This document shows, one piece after another, positions 1 through 7,327 of a stretch of 11,098 bases of DNA. Numbering within the stretch: the stretch's first letter is position 1; each line of letters opens with the position of its first letter. The position numbers and the translations under genes are program-made. The notes beneath the pieces are model-generated. The model ran no database searches. It saw only the letters and a list, made by a program, of their open reading frames with translations, and was not told the DNA's origin. Source of the stretch: Caccovicinus sp964425595 (GTDB taxonomy: Bacteria; Bacillota; Clostridia; Lachnospirales; Lachnospiraceae). Location: positions 1 to 11,098 of the forward strand of contig CAYRMW010000064.1 of NCBI GenBank assembly GCA_964425595.1, given 5' to 3'.

Positions 1-1815
1 GACTATCGCATCACGCCAAGCGCGCTGGAGGCGGTGGAGCGGCTGCGAACGGATCACCGGATCGTGCTCGCGTCCGGGAGGGATATGGATAGCGCTTACA
101 GCCGCCAGTTCCGGGATGAGATCCGCCCGGATGGGATCATCCACTTAAACGGCACCAAGGTGACCGCGGGAGATGAACGCATCTACGATCATTTCATGAA
201 GCCGGAACTTGTGGAGGCGCTTTTGGCTTTCGCACGCCAAAACGGGCTGAGCGTGGGCGCGACCATTGATGGCATCGACTATTACACCAGCCCGGATACG
301 GTGCGGGAACACGACCGGAAGCGCTGGGGAGAGATGAACCGGCGCTTCGGCGATCCGTCCCAGCTTCTTTGCCGGCCCGTACGGACGCTGGCCTACATCG
401 GCGGAGAGGAAGGCGTATTGTTGATGGAAAAGGCGTTCCCCGGCGTGAAGTTTCCCATGTTTGCCGGGAAGGTGGGCGCTGATGTGGTGGAGCAGGAAGC
501 CTCGAAGGCGGAGGGGCTTAAACGGCTCTGCGATTTCTGGGGGATCTCCATGGAGAATACGGCGGCGTTCGGAGACAGTATGAACGATCTGGAGATCATT
601 CAGGCATCGGCAGTCGGCATCGCCGTGGGAAATGCGATTCCCGCGCTGAAGGAAGCGGCGGATTATGTGACTGCGCCGATCCGGGAGGATGGCGTGCTGC
701 GCGCGTGCCAACATTTTCACTGGTTTTCCTGTTTTGTCCCGCATGATGAGCGGGAAAAGCCGGACGCGGAGAAGATGGACGGGGAGAAGATGGACGAGGA
801 GAGGACGGATATGGAGAAACTCAATGGGGAGAAGCCGGTCAGGATAACGGCGTACAGCTGCCGTCCGGATGAGATGGCGTTGTTTGAACAGTTTGGAAAG
901 GCGTACGGTGTTACACTGGTCCTGGTGCGGGAAGCGCCCACCCTGGAGAACGCGGATATGGCTAAGGGAAGTCAGGGCGTAAGTATTATCACCACGCCGG
1001 TGGATGAGCCGCTTTTGCGCCGATGGAAGGAGTGCGGGGTGCGGATCGTTTCTTCACGCACGGTGGGATATGAACATGTGGACAGCGCTGCGGCTGCCAG
1101 GCTGGGGATCGCCGTGGGAAATGTGAGCTACACGCCGAATACGGTGGCGGAGTATACCGTCATGACCATGCTGATGGCCGTTCGCAGGATGAAGACGATC
1201 ATGATGCGCTTTTTGGGTCAGGACTACTCCCTGCGGCATGTCCGGGGACGGGAACTTGGCCGGATGACGGTGGGTATCGTTGGGACCGGAAGGATCGGGG
1301 AGACCGTGATCCGTCTCCTGAGCGGCTTTGGATGCCGCATGCTGGCTTATGACCTGCGGCCGAAGGCGGAGCTGGCGGGCGCTGCGGAGTATGTGGATCT
1401 GGAGACGCTCTGGAAGGAATGTGACCTGATCACCTTCCACACACCGGCTACAGAGCAAAGCTATCATATGGTGAACCGGGAAACGCTGGGAAAGATGCGG
1501 GACGGCGTAGTGCTGATCAATATGGCAAGGGGGAGCGTCATCGACACAGATGCCCTGATCGAGGGCCTGGAGACGGGAAAAGTGGGCGCTGCCGCTCTGG
1601 ATGTGGTGGAGGAAGAAGGAAAGATCTATTACAGGGACTTCAAATATCAGCCGGTGGGCCATCACGCGATGGCAGTCCTGAGCGCCATGCCCAATGTCCT
1701 CATGACGCCGCACACCGCTTTCTTTACAGATGAAGCGGTTAGTGATATGATAGAACATTCCATTAAGAGCTGCAAAGAGCATATACTGAAGCAGGAAGGA
1801 GAAGAAGAACAATGA
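1..1815 (+). CDS. HAD-IIB (Cof-type) phosphatase fused to D-2-hydroxyacid dehydrogenase, 5'-partial
   Basis: The frame is open from base 1, so the true start lies upstream. GTG at 34 is only an internal valine. The first part is a Cof-type HAD hydrolase: VLASGR (motif II region), SKAEGL around 502-519 with the conserved Lys, and GDSMND at 571-588 (acidic motif IV). The DxD nucleophile motif must lie upstream of the window. A charged linker (751-840) follows. The second part is an NAD-dependent D-isomer 2-hydroxyacid dehydrogenase: GTGRIG nucleotide-binding loop at 1282-1299, catalytic Arg in NMARGS (1528-1530), Glu in DVVEEE (about 1609-1617) and His in TPHTAF (1711-1713). The KIYYRDF stretch and catalytic context recall VanH and fermentative D-lactate dehydrogenases, which reduce 2-keto acids such as pyruvate with NADH. 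Both activities would be cytoplasmic. The HAD substrate is unknown; family members dephosphorylate sugar phosphates or flavin and pyridoxal phosphates. The stop overlaps the next start (ATGA), suggesting one operon. Domain calls are firm; the physiological role is inferred. Confidence 0.88.
   Translation, partial: DYRITPSALEAVERLRTDHRIVLASGRDMDSAYSRQFRDEIRPDGIIHLNGTKVTAGDERIYDHFMKPELVEALLAFARQNGLSVGATIDGIDYYTSPDTVREHDRKRWGEMNRRFGDPSQLLCRPVRTLAYIGGEEGVLLMEKAFPGVKFPMFAGKVGADVVEQEASKAEGLKRLCDFWGISMENTAAFGDSMNDLEIIQASAVGIAVGNAIPALKEAADYVTAPIREDGVLRACQHFHWFSCFVPHDEREKPDAEKMDGEKMDEERTDMEKLNGEKPVRITAYSCRPDEMALFEQFGKAYGVTLVLVREAPTLENADMAKGSQGVSIITTPVDEPLLRRWKECGVRIVSSRTVGYEHVDSAAAARLGIAVGNVSYTPNTVAEYTVMTMLMAVRRMKTIMMRFLGQDYSLRHVRGRELGRMTVGIVGTGRIGETVIRLLSGFGCRMLAYDLRPKAELAGAAEYVDLETLWKECDLITFHTPATEQSYHMVNRETLGKMRDGVVLINMARGSVIDTDALIEGLETGKVGAAALDVVEEEGKIYYRDFKYQPVGHHAMAVLSAMPNVLMTPHTAFFTDEAVSDMIEHSIKSCKEHILKQEGEEEQ
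751..840 (+). repeat. 15-bp tandem repeat encoding the HAD-dehydrogenase linker
   Basis: Six consecutive 15-bp units begin at 751, 766, 781, 796, 811 and 826. They encode REKPD, AEKMD, GEKMD, EERTD, MEKLN and GEKPV. Units 2 and 3 differ at one base; the others are more diverged. Because 15 is a multiple of 3, copy-number change would keep the reading frame and only lengthen or shorten a hydrophilic, probably flexible or helical linker. This is read directly from the sequence. Confidence 0.85.
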
Positions 1816-3599
1816 TTCAGGAACGATTAAACAGCCTTCGGGCGCTGATGCAGGATCGGGGCATGGATGCCTATCTGGTCCCCACCGCGGATTTCCATCA
1901 GTCCGAGTATGTGGGGGATTATTTCAAGTGCAGGAGCTTTATGACCGGCTTTACCGGTTCCGCTGGCACGCTGGTGGTGACGTCTGATGACGCCGCGCTC
2001 TGGGTGGACGGAAGATACTTCGTCCAGGCAGCCAATCAGCTGAAGGGAAGCGGTGTGCGCATGATGAAGATGGGCGAGGAAGGCGTGCCGGAGATCGCCG
2101 ATTTTCTGGTCGATGCGGTAAAGCCGGGCGGATGCCTGGGGTTTGACGGCCGCGTAGTGGACAGTTTGACCGGGCAGAATCTGGAAAGGCGTCTTGCCGA
2201 AAAGGGCGCGGCGATCCGGTGCGAGGAAGATCTGGTTGGCCGGATCTGGACTGACCGCCCGGCGTTATCGGCCCGATCGGTGTGGATCCTGAAGGAAGAG
2301 TTTGCCGGAAAGCCGGCTGCAAAAAAGCTTGCCGACCTGCGCAGCGCCATGAAGAAAGAAGGCGCGACGGTGCATTTGCTGACGGCGTTGGATGATATTG
2401 CCTGGCTGTTTAATATTCGCGGCGATGATGTGCGGTGCAACCCGGTCGTGCTCTCTTATCTGGCGGTTACCGAGACGGAGGCGTTTCTGTTTATTAACCC
2501 GGACGTACTGGATCAGGAGATTCAGGAATATCTGCGCGGACTGGGTGTGGAGATCAGGTCCTATTCTGCCTTCTATGATTACGTCAGGACGCTGCGTCAG
2601 GAGAAGATCCTTTTAGAGACCGCGTGCGTAAACTACGCCACGATCCGCGCTATCCGTGAGACCAATACGATCATCAGCCGGCTGAATCCGACTGTCCTGG
2701 CCAAGGCGGTAAAAAATCCGGTAGAGATCGAGAACATGAAGAAGGCACATATCAAGGACGGGGTCGCTATGGCGCGCTTTGCCTTCTGGCTGAAGACTAA
2801 CATAGGCAAGATCCCCATGGATGAGCTTTCTGTGGAAAAGAAGCTGAACAACTTGCGCCTGGAAACGGAAGGGAACCTGGGCCTGAGCTTTGATACGATT
2901 TCCGCCTACGGGGCAAATGCGGCGATGTGCCACTATTCGGCCACGGAGGAGTCGAACACGTCTCTGGAGCCGAAGGGCTTTTACCTGGTTGATTCCGGCG
3001 GACAGTATTACGAGGGGACGACGGATATTACCAGGACCTTTGCCCTGGGGCCGCTGACGGCGGAAGAAAAGGAGCATTATACCCTGGTTCTGATCAGTAT
3101 GCTGCGGCTGGGCGATGTGAAGTTCCCCTACGGGGCCAGAGGACTGACGCTTGATTATGCGGCCCGGCAGGTGTTCTGGGATCGTGGGCTGAACTTTAAT
3201 CACGGCACCGGCCACGGGGTGGGGTATCTTCTGAATGTACACGAGCGCCCGGTGGGGATCCGCTGGAAGATGGTTCCGGAAAGGATGGACAGCTGCGTGC
3301 TGGAGCCCGGCATGATCACTTCCGATGAGCCGGGCATCTACATTGAAGGAAAGCACGGCATCCGCACGGAGAACCTGATGCTCTGCGTAAAGCGGGAAAA
3401 GAATGAATATGGGCAGTTCCTGGGCTTTGAATATCTGACTTGCGCGCCCATTGATCTGGACGGTGTGGAGAAAACGCTGATGACAGACCATGATGTGGAG
3501 CTGCTGAACCGATACCATGCGCACGTATATGAGATGCTCTCCCCCTATCTGGAAGGTGAGGAAAAGGCGTGGCTTAAGGAAGCTACCCGTGCGATCTGA
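1812..3599 (+). CDS. Xaa-Pro aminopeptidase (M24 family, three-domain aminopeptidase P)
   Basis: A 595-residue cytoplasmic metallopeptidase that removes the N-terminal residue from peptides with proline in second position, likely in peptide turnover. Residues 1 to about 300 hold two creatinase-like N-terminal domains (VDGRYF at 65-70). Residues from about 305 to 525 form the pita-bread M24 domain. The expected dinuclear metal ligands are visible: Asp394 (LVDSGG), Asp405 (TTDITR), His468 (HGTGHGVG), Glu506 (DEPGIY) and Glu520 (RTENL). His464 and His477 are the usual catalytic-pocket histidines. The C-terminal 70 residues fit the M24_C extension. The length matches the three-domain, eukaryote-like aminopeptidase P group rather than the shorter E. 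coli PepP type (about 440 residues). The start is ATG 1812 with AAGGAG at 1796-1801, and its ATGA overlap with the upstream stop implies translational coupling. No signal peptide is seen. Confidence 0.94.
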   Translation: MIQERLNSLRALMQDRGMDAYLVPTADFHQSEYVGDYFKCRSFMTGFTGSAGTLVVTSDDAALWVDGRYFVQAANQLKGSGVRMMKMGEEGVPEIADFLVDAVKPGGCLGFDGRVVDSLTGQNLERRLAEKGAAIRCEEDLVGRIWTDRPALSARSVWILKEEFAGKPAAKKLADLRSAMKKEGATVHLLTALDDIAWLFNIRGDDVRCNPVVLSYLAVTETEAFLFINPDVLDQEIQEYLRGLGVEIRSYSAFYDYVRTLRQEKILLETACVNYATIRAIRETNTIISRLNPTVLAKAVKNPVEIENMKKAHIKDGVAMARFAFWLKTNIGKIPMDELSVEKKLNNLRLETEGNLGLSFDTISAYGANAAMCHYSATEESNTSLEPKGFYLVDSGGQYYEGTTDITRTFALGPLTAEEKEHYTLVLISMLRLGDVKFPYGARGLTLDYAARQVFWDRGLNFNHGTGHGVGYLLNVHERPVGIRWKMVPERMDSCVLEPGMITSDEPGIYIEGKHGIRTENLMLCVKREKNEYGQFLGFEYLTCAPIDLDGVEKTLMTDHDVELLNRYHAHVYEMLSPYLEGEEKAWLKEATRAI

Positions 3600-3635
3600 G
3601 ACGATCCGGAGGGTGAGCAGAAGAAAGGGTGCGCG

Positions 3636-3730
3636 GGGAGCAGAAAGGCACACCGGGCAGAGGAAGAGCCGGTGGGCAGAAGAAGGACCGGCGGGAAGCG
3701 AAAGAGCCGGCGGGAAGACAGGAGGAAAAA
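3636..3730 (+). repeat. 19-bp tandem repeat in the leader of the rRNA methyltransferase gene
   Basis: Units of 19 bp start at 3636, 3655, 3674, 3693 and 3712. The middle three share the frame gggMagMgaaRgaMccggY. The first is more diverged, and the fifth matches only in its first half, then carries the AGGAGG ribosome binding site and reaches the A of the start codon. A 19-bp period shifts the reading frame at every copy, which argues that this stretch is non-coding leader and not an N-terminal extension of the methyltransferase. It fills most of the 130-bp gap after the peptidase stop. Confidence 0.75.
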
Positions 3731-4962
3731 TGGCAGAGGGTAAGAAAACAGAAAAAAACGGAGGGAAGCAGACAAAGAGCCGTCCCGACCGGAAGCCGCA
3801 GAGACAGCCGGTAAATCCCTGCCCGGTATCGGCGCGCTGCGGCGGGTGCCAGCTTCTTCATCTTCCCTATGCCCGGCAGCTGGAGCAGAAACAGAAGATG
3901 ATGGAGGACCTGCTCAAGGGAATCTGCCGGGTGAATCCGATCACCGGCATGGGGAATCCATGGCATTACCGGAACAAGGTCCACGCGGTATTTGCGCTTG
4001 ACCGAAAAGGGAATCCGATTTCCGGTGTTTATGAGGCAGGGAGCCACCGGGTGGTCCCCGTGGAAACGTGCCTGATTGAAAACGAAAAGGCGGATGAGAT
4101 CATCGGAACGATCCGGGGAATGTTAAGATCTTTTAAGATCCGTATCTACGATGAGGACACGGGTGTCGGAACCTTGCGGCATGTGCTGGTCAGATGCGGC
4201 TTTTCCAGCGGGCAGATCATGGTGGTCCTGGTGACTGCTTCGCCCATCTTTCCGTCGAGAAAGAATTTCCTTAAGGTGCTTTTGGAAAAGCACCCGGAGA
4301 TCACCACGGTAGTACAGAATATCAATGCGAAGGATACCAGTATGGTATTGGGGGAGAGGGAGCAGGTCCTTTACGGGAAAGGATACATCGAAGATCAGCT
4401 CTGCGGCTGCACCTTCCGCATCTCCTCCCGCTCCTTCTATCAGGTCAATCCGGCACAGACAGAAAAGCTCTACCGGAAAGCGATACAGGAAGCAGGTCTT
4501 ACCGGAAAGGAAACCGTGCTTGACGCTTACTGCGGGATCGGCACGATCGGGATCATTGCGGCGCCGAAGGCGCGGAGCGTGATCGGTGTAGAACTGAATC
4601 CGGACGCGGTCAGAGACGCGGTCAGCAACGGGAAGGCAAACCGGCGGACGAACGTGGAGTTTTACTGCGGCGACGCAGGCAAGTTTATGCAGGAAATGCG
4701 GGCGGCGGGAGAAAGGCCGGATGTGGTTTTTATGGACCCGCCCAGAAGCGGGAGCACGCCTGCGTTTATCCGTGCGGTCTGCGCGTCCGGCCCGAAACGG
4801 GTGGTTTATATTTCCTGCGGCCCACAGACGCTGACACGGGACCTGCGGCTTTTTATGCAGGGCGGATACCGGGTCCTGGGCGCGTGGCCTTTTGACATGT
4901 TCCCCGGAACGCAGGAGCATGTGGAGACGCTGACCGTGCTGGAACGAAAGGGCAGAGGTTAA
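3730..4962 (+). CDS. 23S rRNA (uracil-5-)-methyltransferase, RlmCD/RumA type, without TRAM domain
   Basis: A 410-residue SAM-dependent RNA m5U methyltransferase, probably acting on uridines of 23S rRNA. Cys31, Cys37 and Cys40 (C-x5-C-x2-C) plus Cys114 form the [4Fe-4S] site typical of RumA relatives. FYQVNPAQTEKLY (237-249) is the family motif before the SAM fold. VLDAYCGIGT (263-272) binds SAM, DPPRSG lies at 336-341, Cys363 in ISCGP is the catalytic nucleophile, and Glu399 in HVET is the likely base. Only about 30 Lys/Arg-rich residues precede the first cysteine, so the usual N-terminal TRAM RNA-binding domain is absent. ATG 3730 is chosen because AGGAGG at 3720-3725 sits directly before it. 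The frame stays open back to ATG 3517 inside the peptidase gene, but that extension is arginine-rich repeat DNA. Substrate specificity (U747, U1939 or tRNA U54 type) cannot be assigned from sequence. Confidence 0.92.
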   Translation: MAEGKKTEKNGGKQTKSRPDRKPQRQPVNPCPVSARCGGCQLLHLPYARQLEQKQKMMEDLLKGICRVNPITGMGNPWHYRNKVHAVFALDRKGNPISGVYEAGSHRVVPVETCLIENEKADEIIGTIRGMLRSFKIRIYDEDTGVGTLRHVLVRCGFSSGQIMVVLVTASPIFPSRKNFLKVLLEKHPEITTVVQNINAKDTSMVLGEREQVLYGKGYIEDQLCGCTFRISSRSFYQVNPAQTEKLYRKAIQEAGLTGKETVLDAYCGIGTIGIIAAPKARSVIGVELNPDAVRDAVSNGKANRRTNVEFYCGDAGKFMQEMRAAGERPDVVFMDPPRSGSTPAFIRAVCASGPKRVVYISCGPQTLTRDLRLFMQGGYRVLGAWPFDMFPGTQEHVETLTVLERKGRG

Positions 4963-5022
4963 ATGAGTTCGTACGTAGCGGCGGCAGGCGTTCAGAGTGA
5001 TCGTGGGGCGATGGAGTGGGAC

Positions 5023-5029
5023 AAGGAGG
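5023..5029 (+). promoter_or_regulatory. Ribosome binding site that sets the start of the chimeric regulator
   Basis: AAGGAGG lies four bases before ATG 5034. It is inside the frame opened by GTG 5016, so that GTG cannot be the start served by this site. The receiver-domain consensus (MYQLVIVDDE) also begins exactly at ATG 5034. Confidence 0.8.
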
Positions 5030-5033
5030 GGGT

Positions 5034-5633
5034 ATGTACCAATTAGTTATCGTGGACGATGAGGAAAGGATTGCGGAAGGAATTGCAAATCTTTTCCCAT
5101 GGGAGAGTGTTGGATTTCAAGCCATTTCCTTCAGCCGGGCGAAAGACGCGCTTTCTTACGCAGAGATACATCATGTAGACGTCATAATGAGTGATATCGA
5201 GATGCCGGACATGGACGGCATCGAACTATGCCGACGGTTGAAAGACCAGGAGGTCAAAATCATTTTTCTCAGCAGTCATCAAAATTATGAGCACTTTCGT
5301 TATGCCATTCAGTTTCGGGTGGAGGACTATCTGTTAAAACCGCTGAAAAGCGGGGATGTACTTACCTGTTTTGGAAAAATTAAAGAGGAGTTGGATCAGA
5401 AGTATCAGGTGGGAGAAGAACGGTCCGCCAGCTACTATGAAAAGATTATTGAAACGGTTCAAAAGTATCCCATTTCTCTGGCGCTGAGGATGTCCCTGGA
5501 TGCGGAGTCTGTAGTTCAGTGGGGCAAAGTGATGGCAATGGCTGCAGTCGCCGTAATTCCAGTGATCCTTCTCTTTTTTGCGGCTCAGCGCTATTTTGTG
5601 GAGGGGATTGCGACCAGTGGTTTGAAGGGATGA
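5034..5633 (+). pseudogene. Chimera: YesN-like response-regulator receiver domain joined to the C-terminus of a MalG-type sugar ABC permease
   Basis: The frame encodes 199 residues. Residues 1 to about 120 are a complete receiver domain: acidic pair Asp8/Asp9, phosphoacceptor Asp54 (MSDIEMPDMDG), Ser80 and Lys102 (LLKP). This resembles the AraC-type regulators paired with YesM sensor kinases. Residues from about 131 to 145 look like the linker entering an AraC DNA-binding domain, but no helix-turn-helix follows. From about residue 146 the sequence matches the end of a carbohydrate ABC permease: PISLALR, QWGKVMAMA, a hydrophobic segment (about 165-185) and the signature tail QRYFVEGIATSGLKG. 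The EAA loop and earlier membrane segments are missing. The junction lies near 5440-5475. Such operons are commonly ordered sensor, regulator, binding protein, permease, permease, so one in-frame deletion would produce this fusion. It is probably non-functional as either parent, though it may be translated. A misassembly cannot be excluded. Confidence 0.8.
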
Positions 5634-5730
5634 AAATTAAATGTCACGTGAATATGCCGGGAAAGATGCTGACATTTTGTAAAGAGAGAAAGCCTTAAAA
5701 TGCGATGTATCTGAGCTGATGGAATAACAT

Positions 5731-5765
5731 GGCCCGTTACCTGTTTCTTAGGGACGGGCTTTTTT
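5731..5765 (+). terminator. Rho-independent terminator between the chimera and the jet operon
   Basis: GCCCGT at 5732-5737 pairs with ACGGGC at 5754-5759, with possible extra G-T and C-G pairs toward the loop, and is followed by six T residues (5760-5765). It would end transcription from the regulator/permease remnant and insulate the downstream defence operon. In the 98 bases between the chimera stop and this hairpin there is only a 22-codon frame (5630-5698) of uncertain status. Confidence 0.8.
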
Positions 5766-5810
5766 GGTGAAGATTCCGGCTACGTGTCGATATACTTTTT
5801 CCTCATTCCA

Positions 5811-5819
5811 TGGTATAAT
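5811..5819 (+). promoter_or_regulatory. Extended -10 promoter of the jet operon
   Basis: TGGTATAAT is a perfect extended -10 element (TG-n-TATAAT, hexamer at 5814-5819). The position 17 bp upstream (TATACT, 5791-5796) is a poor -35 match, in keeping with extended -10 promoters. Transcription would begin near 5826, about 38 bases before the chosen jetA start. The element sits just after the terminator and before the first jet gene. No operator or inverted repeat is evident around it. Confidence 0.7.
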
Positions 5820-5863
5820 TGGCCTGTTTAGCAGAAGAGAAACGGAGAAAGGCAAGGAACCTT

Positions 5864-7327
5864 ATGCTATTTGATGTTGTGCCGGAAAATTTTTTCGGAC
5901 CGCTTGCGGCTCCGGGGAAAAGGGTTTATTGGGAATGCATCTGCCGTTTGTTTTCCGTCACCAGCAGGCAGCTTTCTTTTGGTGTGGAAAGAGATGTCCT
6001 GGTGGATGAACTGCAGTATTATTTTGAATCGGCCATGTCCGCGGACATTCCGGAGGACGAGCTGGAAGAGACGGGAGGCATGTCCAGCCGTGACAAAGCA
6101 AATTTTATGCTGCGCAGGCTGGAAAGCTATGGGTGGATCTACGTGGATGTGGATTACAGCTACGTGCAGCGGGTGAATTTCCGGGATTATGCCATCCAGG
6201 TCATCAAATCGCTGATGGCTGTATCGGAAGAACGCAGAGCAGAATATCAGGGATATATTTACACCATTTATAATCTGGCAAGAGCGTCAAGGACGAATCC
6301 CGGTCTTGGTCTCCTGCAGATCGTGGAGAACATGGACGCGCTGATCACAGGGTTAAAGAGCCTGAATGCCAACATTAAGCGCTATATCGATGATCTGACC
6401 AGACACAGCACCGTGGCGGAGATCATGGATGCTTTGCTGAATGATTACTATACCAACGTGGTGGACAAGGCATATCACAGGCTGCTGACCTCGGATAATG
6501 TGGCAAAATTCAGACCGGAGATCATTGAGCGGCTGGAAGCGAACAGCAGGAGCGAACGTTTTTTAAAGGCGGCGACGGAAGAGATCGCCGAATTAAGAGA
6601 GATACCACAGGAAGAAGCGAGAGAGGTTGTGCTGGGGTTCCTGCATGAGGTGATCGACGCGTTCCGGAGTATGGATGAGATCCTGGATGAAATCAATAAG
6701 AAGAATACCCGTTACCAGAGAGCGGCCATTAACCGTGCCCGGTTCCTGCTCTCCAGCAGCGAGGATATCCGGGGACAGCTGAAAGAGATCCTGACGTTTA
6801 TGAATGAGCGGATCCAGGAGATGAACATGGATTACAATGCGGTCTATGAACTGGAAGAAATGGACCGGCTGATCAAAATCTTTTCCTGGGATTATCTGGA
6901 CACGGACTCCCTTTACGCTCCGGTGGAGGGGAAGAAGGAGTTTGTGCCTCAGGAAACGCCGCCGTTGATCCCTGATCAGGAGGCGCGTCTGGAGAAACGG
7001 CGGCAGATGCGGCGGAAGCTTGAACAGACGCTCAGTCAGGAACGGATCAGGGACTATGTGAATGAGCAGCTGGGAGACCGGGAACGCATGCTGGCATCGG
7101 AGCTGCCGCTTTCGGAGGGAGACACGTTTATCCGGATGATCTACATCCGCCTGTATGGTCAGCGCAAGCGGGTGGGCTACCGGCTGGAAATGAAGGATAC
7201 GGTGGAAAAGGATGGATTCCGGTTCCGGGATTTTGCGATCGTACGGACACCGGGCCGAACCGCTCATGATCCGGTGTCCGGTGGTCTGCGGGGAAAGGAC
7301 AGGGAAGAAGATCATGGAATTGTTTGA
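5864..7327 (+). CDS. jetA: Wadjet/MksF-like kleisin subunit JetA
   Basis: A 487-residue soluble protein recognised as a JetA-family protein by its N-terminus (MLFDVVPENFF, then a winged-helix-like region to about residue 105), its long helical middle (about 110-340, including IVENMDALITGLKSLNANIKR) and its position first in a jetA-jetB-jetC series. In Wadjet the kleisin bridges the two SMC heads and closes the DNA-holding ring. This protein fits the short JetA of the class often numbered type III rather than the DUF3375 JetA of type I; the class is from memory of the families. ATG 5864 is chosen because AAGGAA (5854-5859) precedes it, and because the longer frame from TTG 5819 would start inside the promoter -10 box. 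A basic, charged segment (366-400, EARLEKRRQMRRKLEQ) precedes the C-terminal region. The last codons overlap jetB by 14 bases, and the final 20 residues are compositionally odd (HDPVSGGLRGKDREED), possibly a disordered tail. Confidence 0.85.
   Translation: MLFDVVPENFFGPLAAPGKRVYWECICRLFSVTSRQLSFGVERDVLVDELQYYFESAMSADIPEDELEETGGMSSRDKANFMLRRLESYGWIYVDVDYSYVQRVNFRDYAIQVIKSLMAVSEERRAEYQGYIYTIYNLARASRTNPGLGLLQIVENMDALITGLKSLNANIKRYIDDLTRHSTVAEIMDALLNDYYTNVVDKAYHRLLTSDNVAKFRPEIIERLEANSRSERFLKAATEEIAELREIPQEEAREVVLGFLHEVIDAFRSMDEILDEINKKNTRYQRAAINRARFLLSSSEDIRGQLKEILTFMNERIQEMNMDYNAVYELEEMDRLIKIFSWDYLDTDSLYAPVEGKKEFVPQETPPLIPDQEARLEKRRQMRRKLEQTLSQERIRDYVNEQLGDRERMLASELPLSEGDTFIRMIYIRLYGQRKRVGYRLEMKDTVEKDGFRFRDFAIVRTPGRTAHDPVSGGLRGKDREEDHGIV

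Noticed and set aside
34..36. GTG as the start of the HAD-dehydrogenase gene
   Set aside because: The frame continues to base 1 with HAD-like sequence (ITPSALEAVERLR), and the DxD motif must lie further upstream.
3517..3729. N-terminal extension of the methyltransferase from ATG 3517
   Set aside because: It overlaps the conserved end of the peptidase gene and then crosses a 19-bp repeat that is not frame-periodic. AGGAGG sits directly before ATG 3730.
4963..5046. 27-codon frame right after the methyltransferase stop (MSSYVAAAG...)
   Set aside because: No clear ribosome binding site or recognisable similarity, and its end overlaps the start of the chimera. Treated as chance.
5819..5863. TTG start for jetA at 5819
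   Set aside because: It lies within the -10 box and before the likely transcription start. ATG 5864 has its own ribosome binding site and begins the conserved N-terminus.
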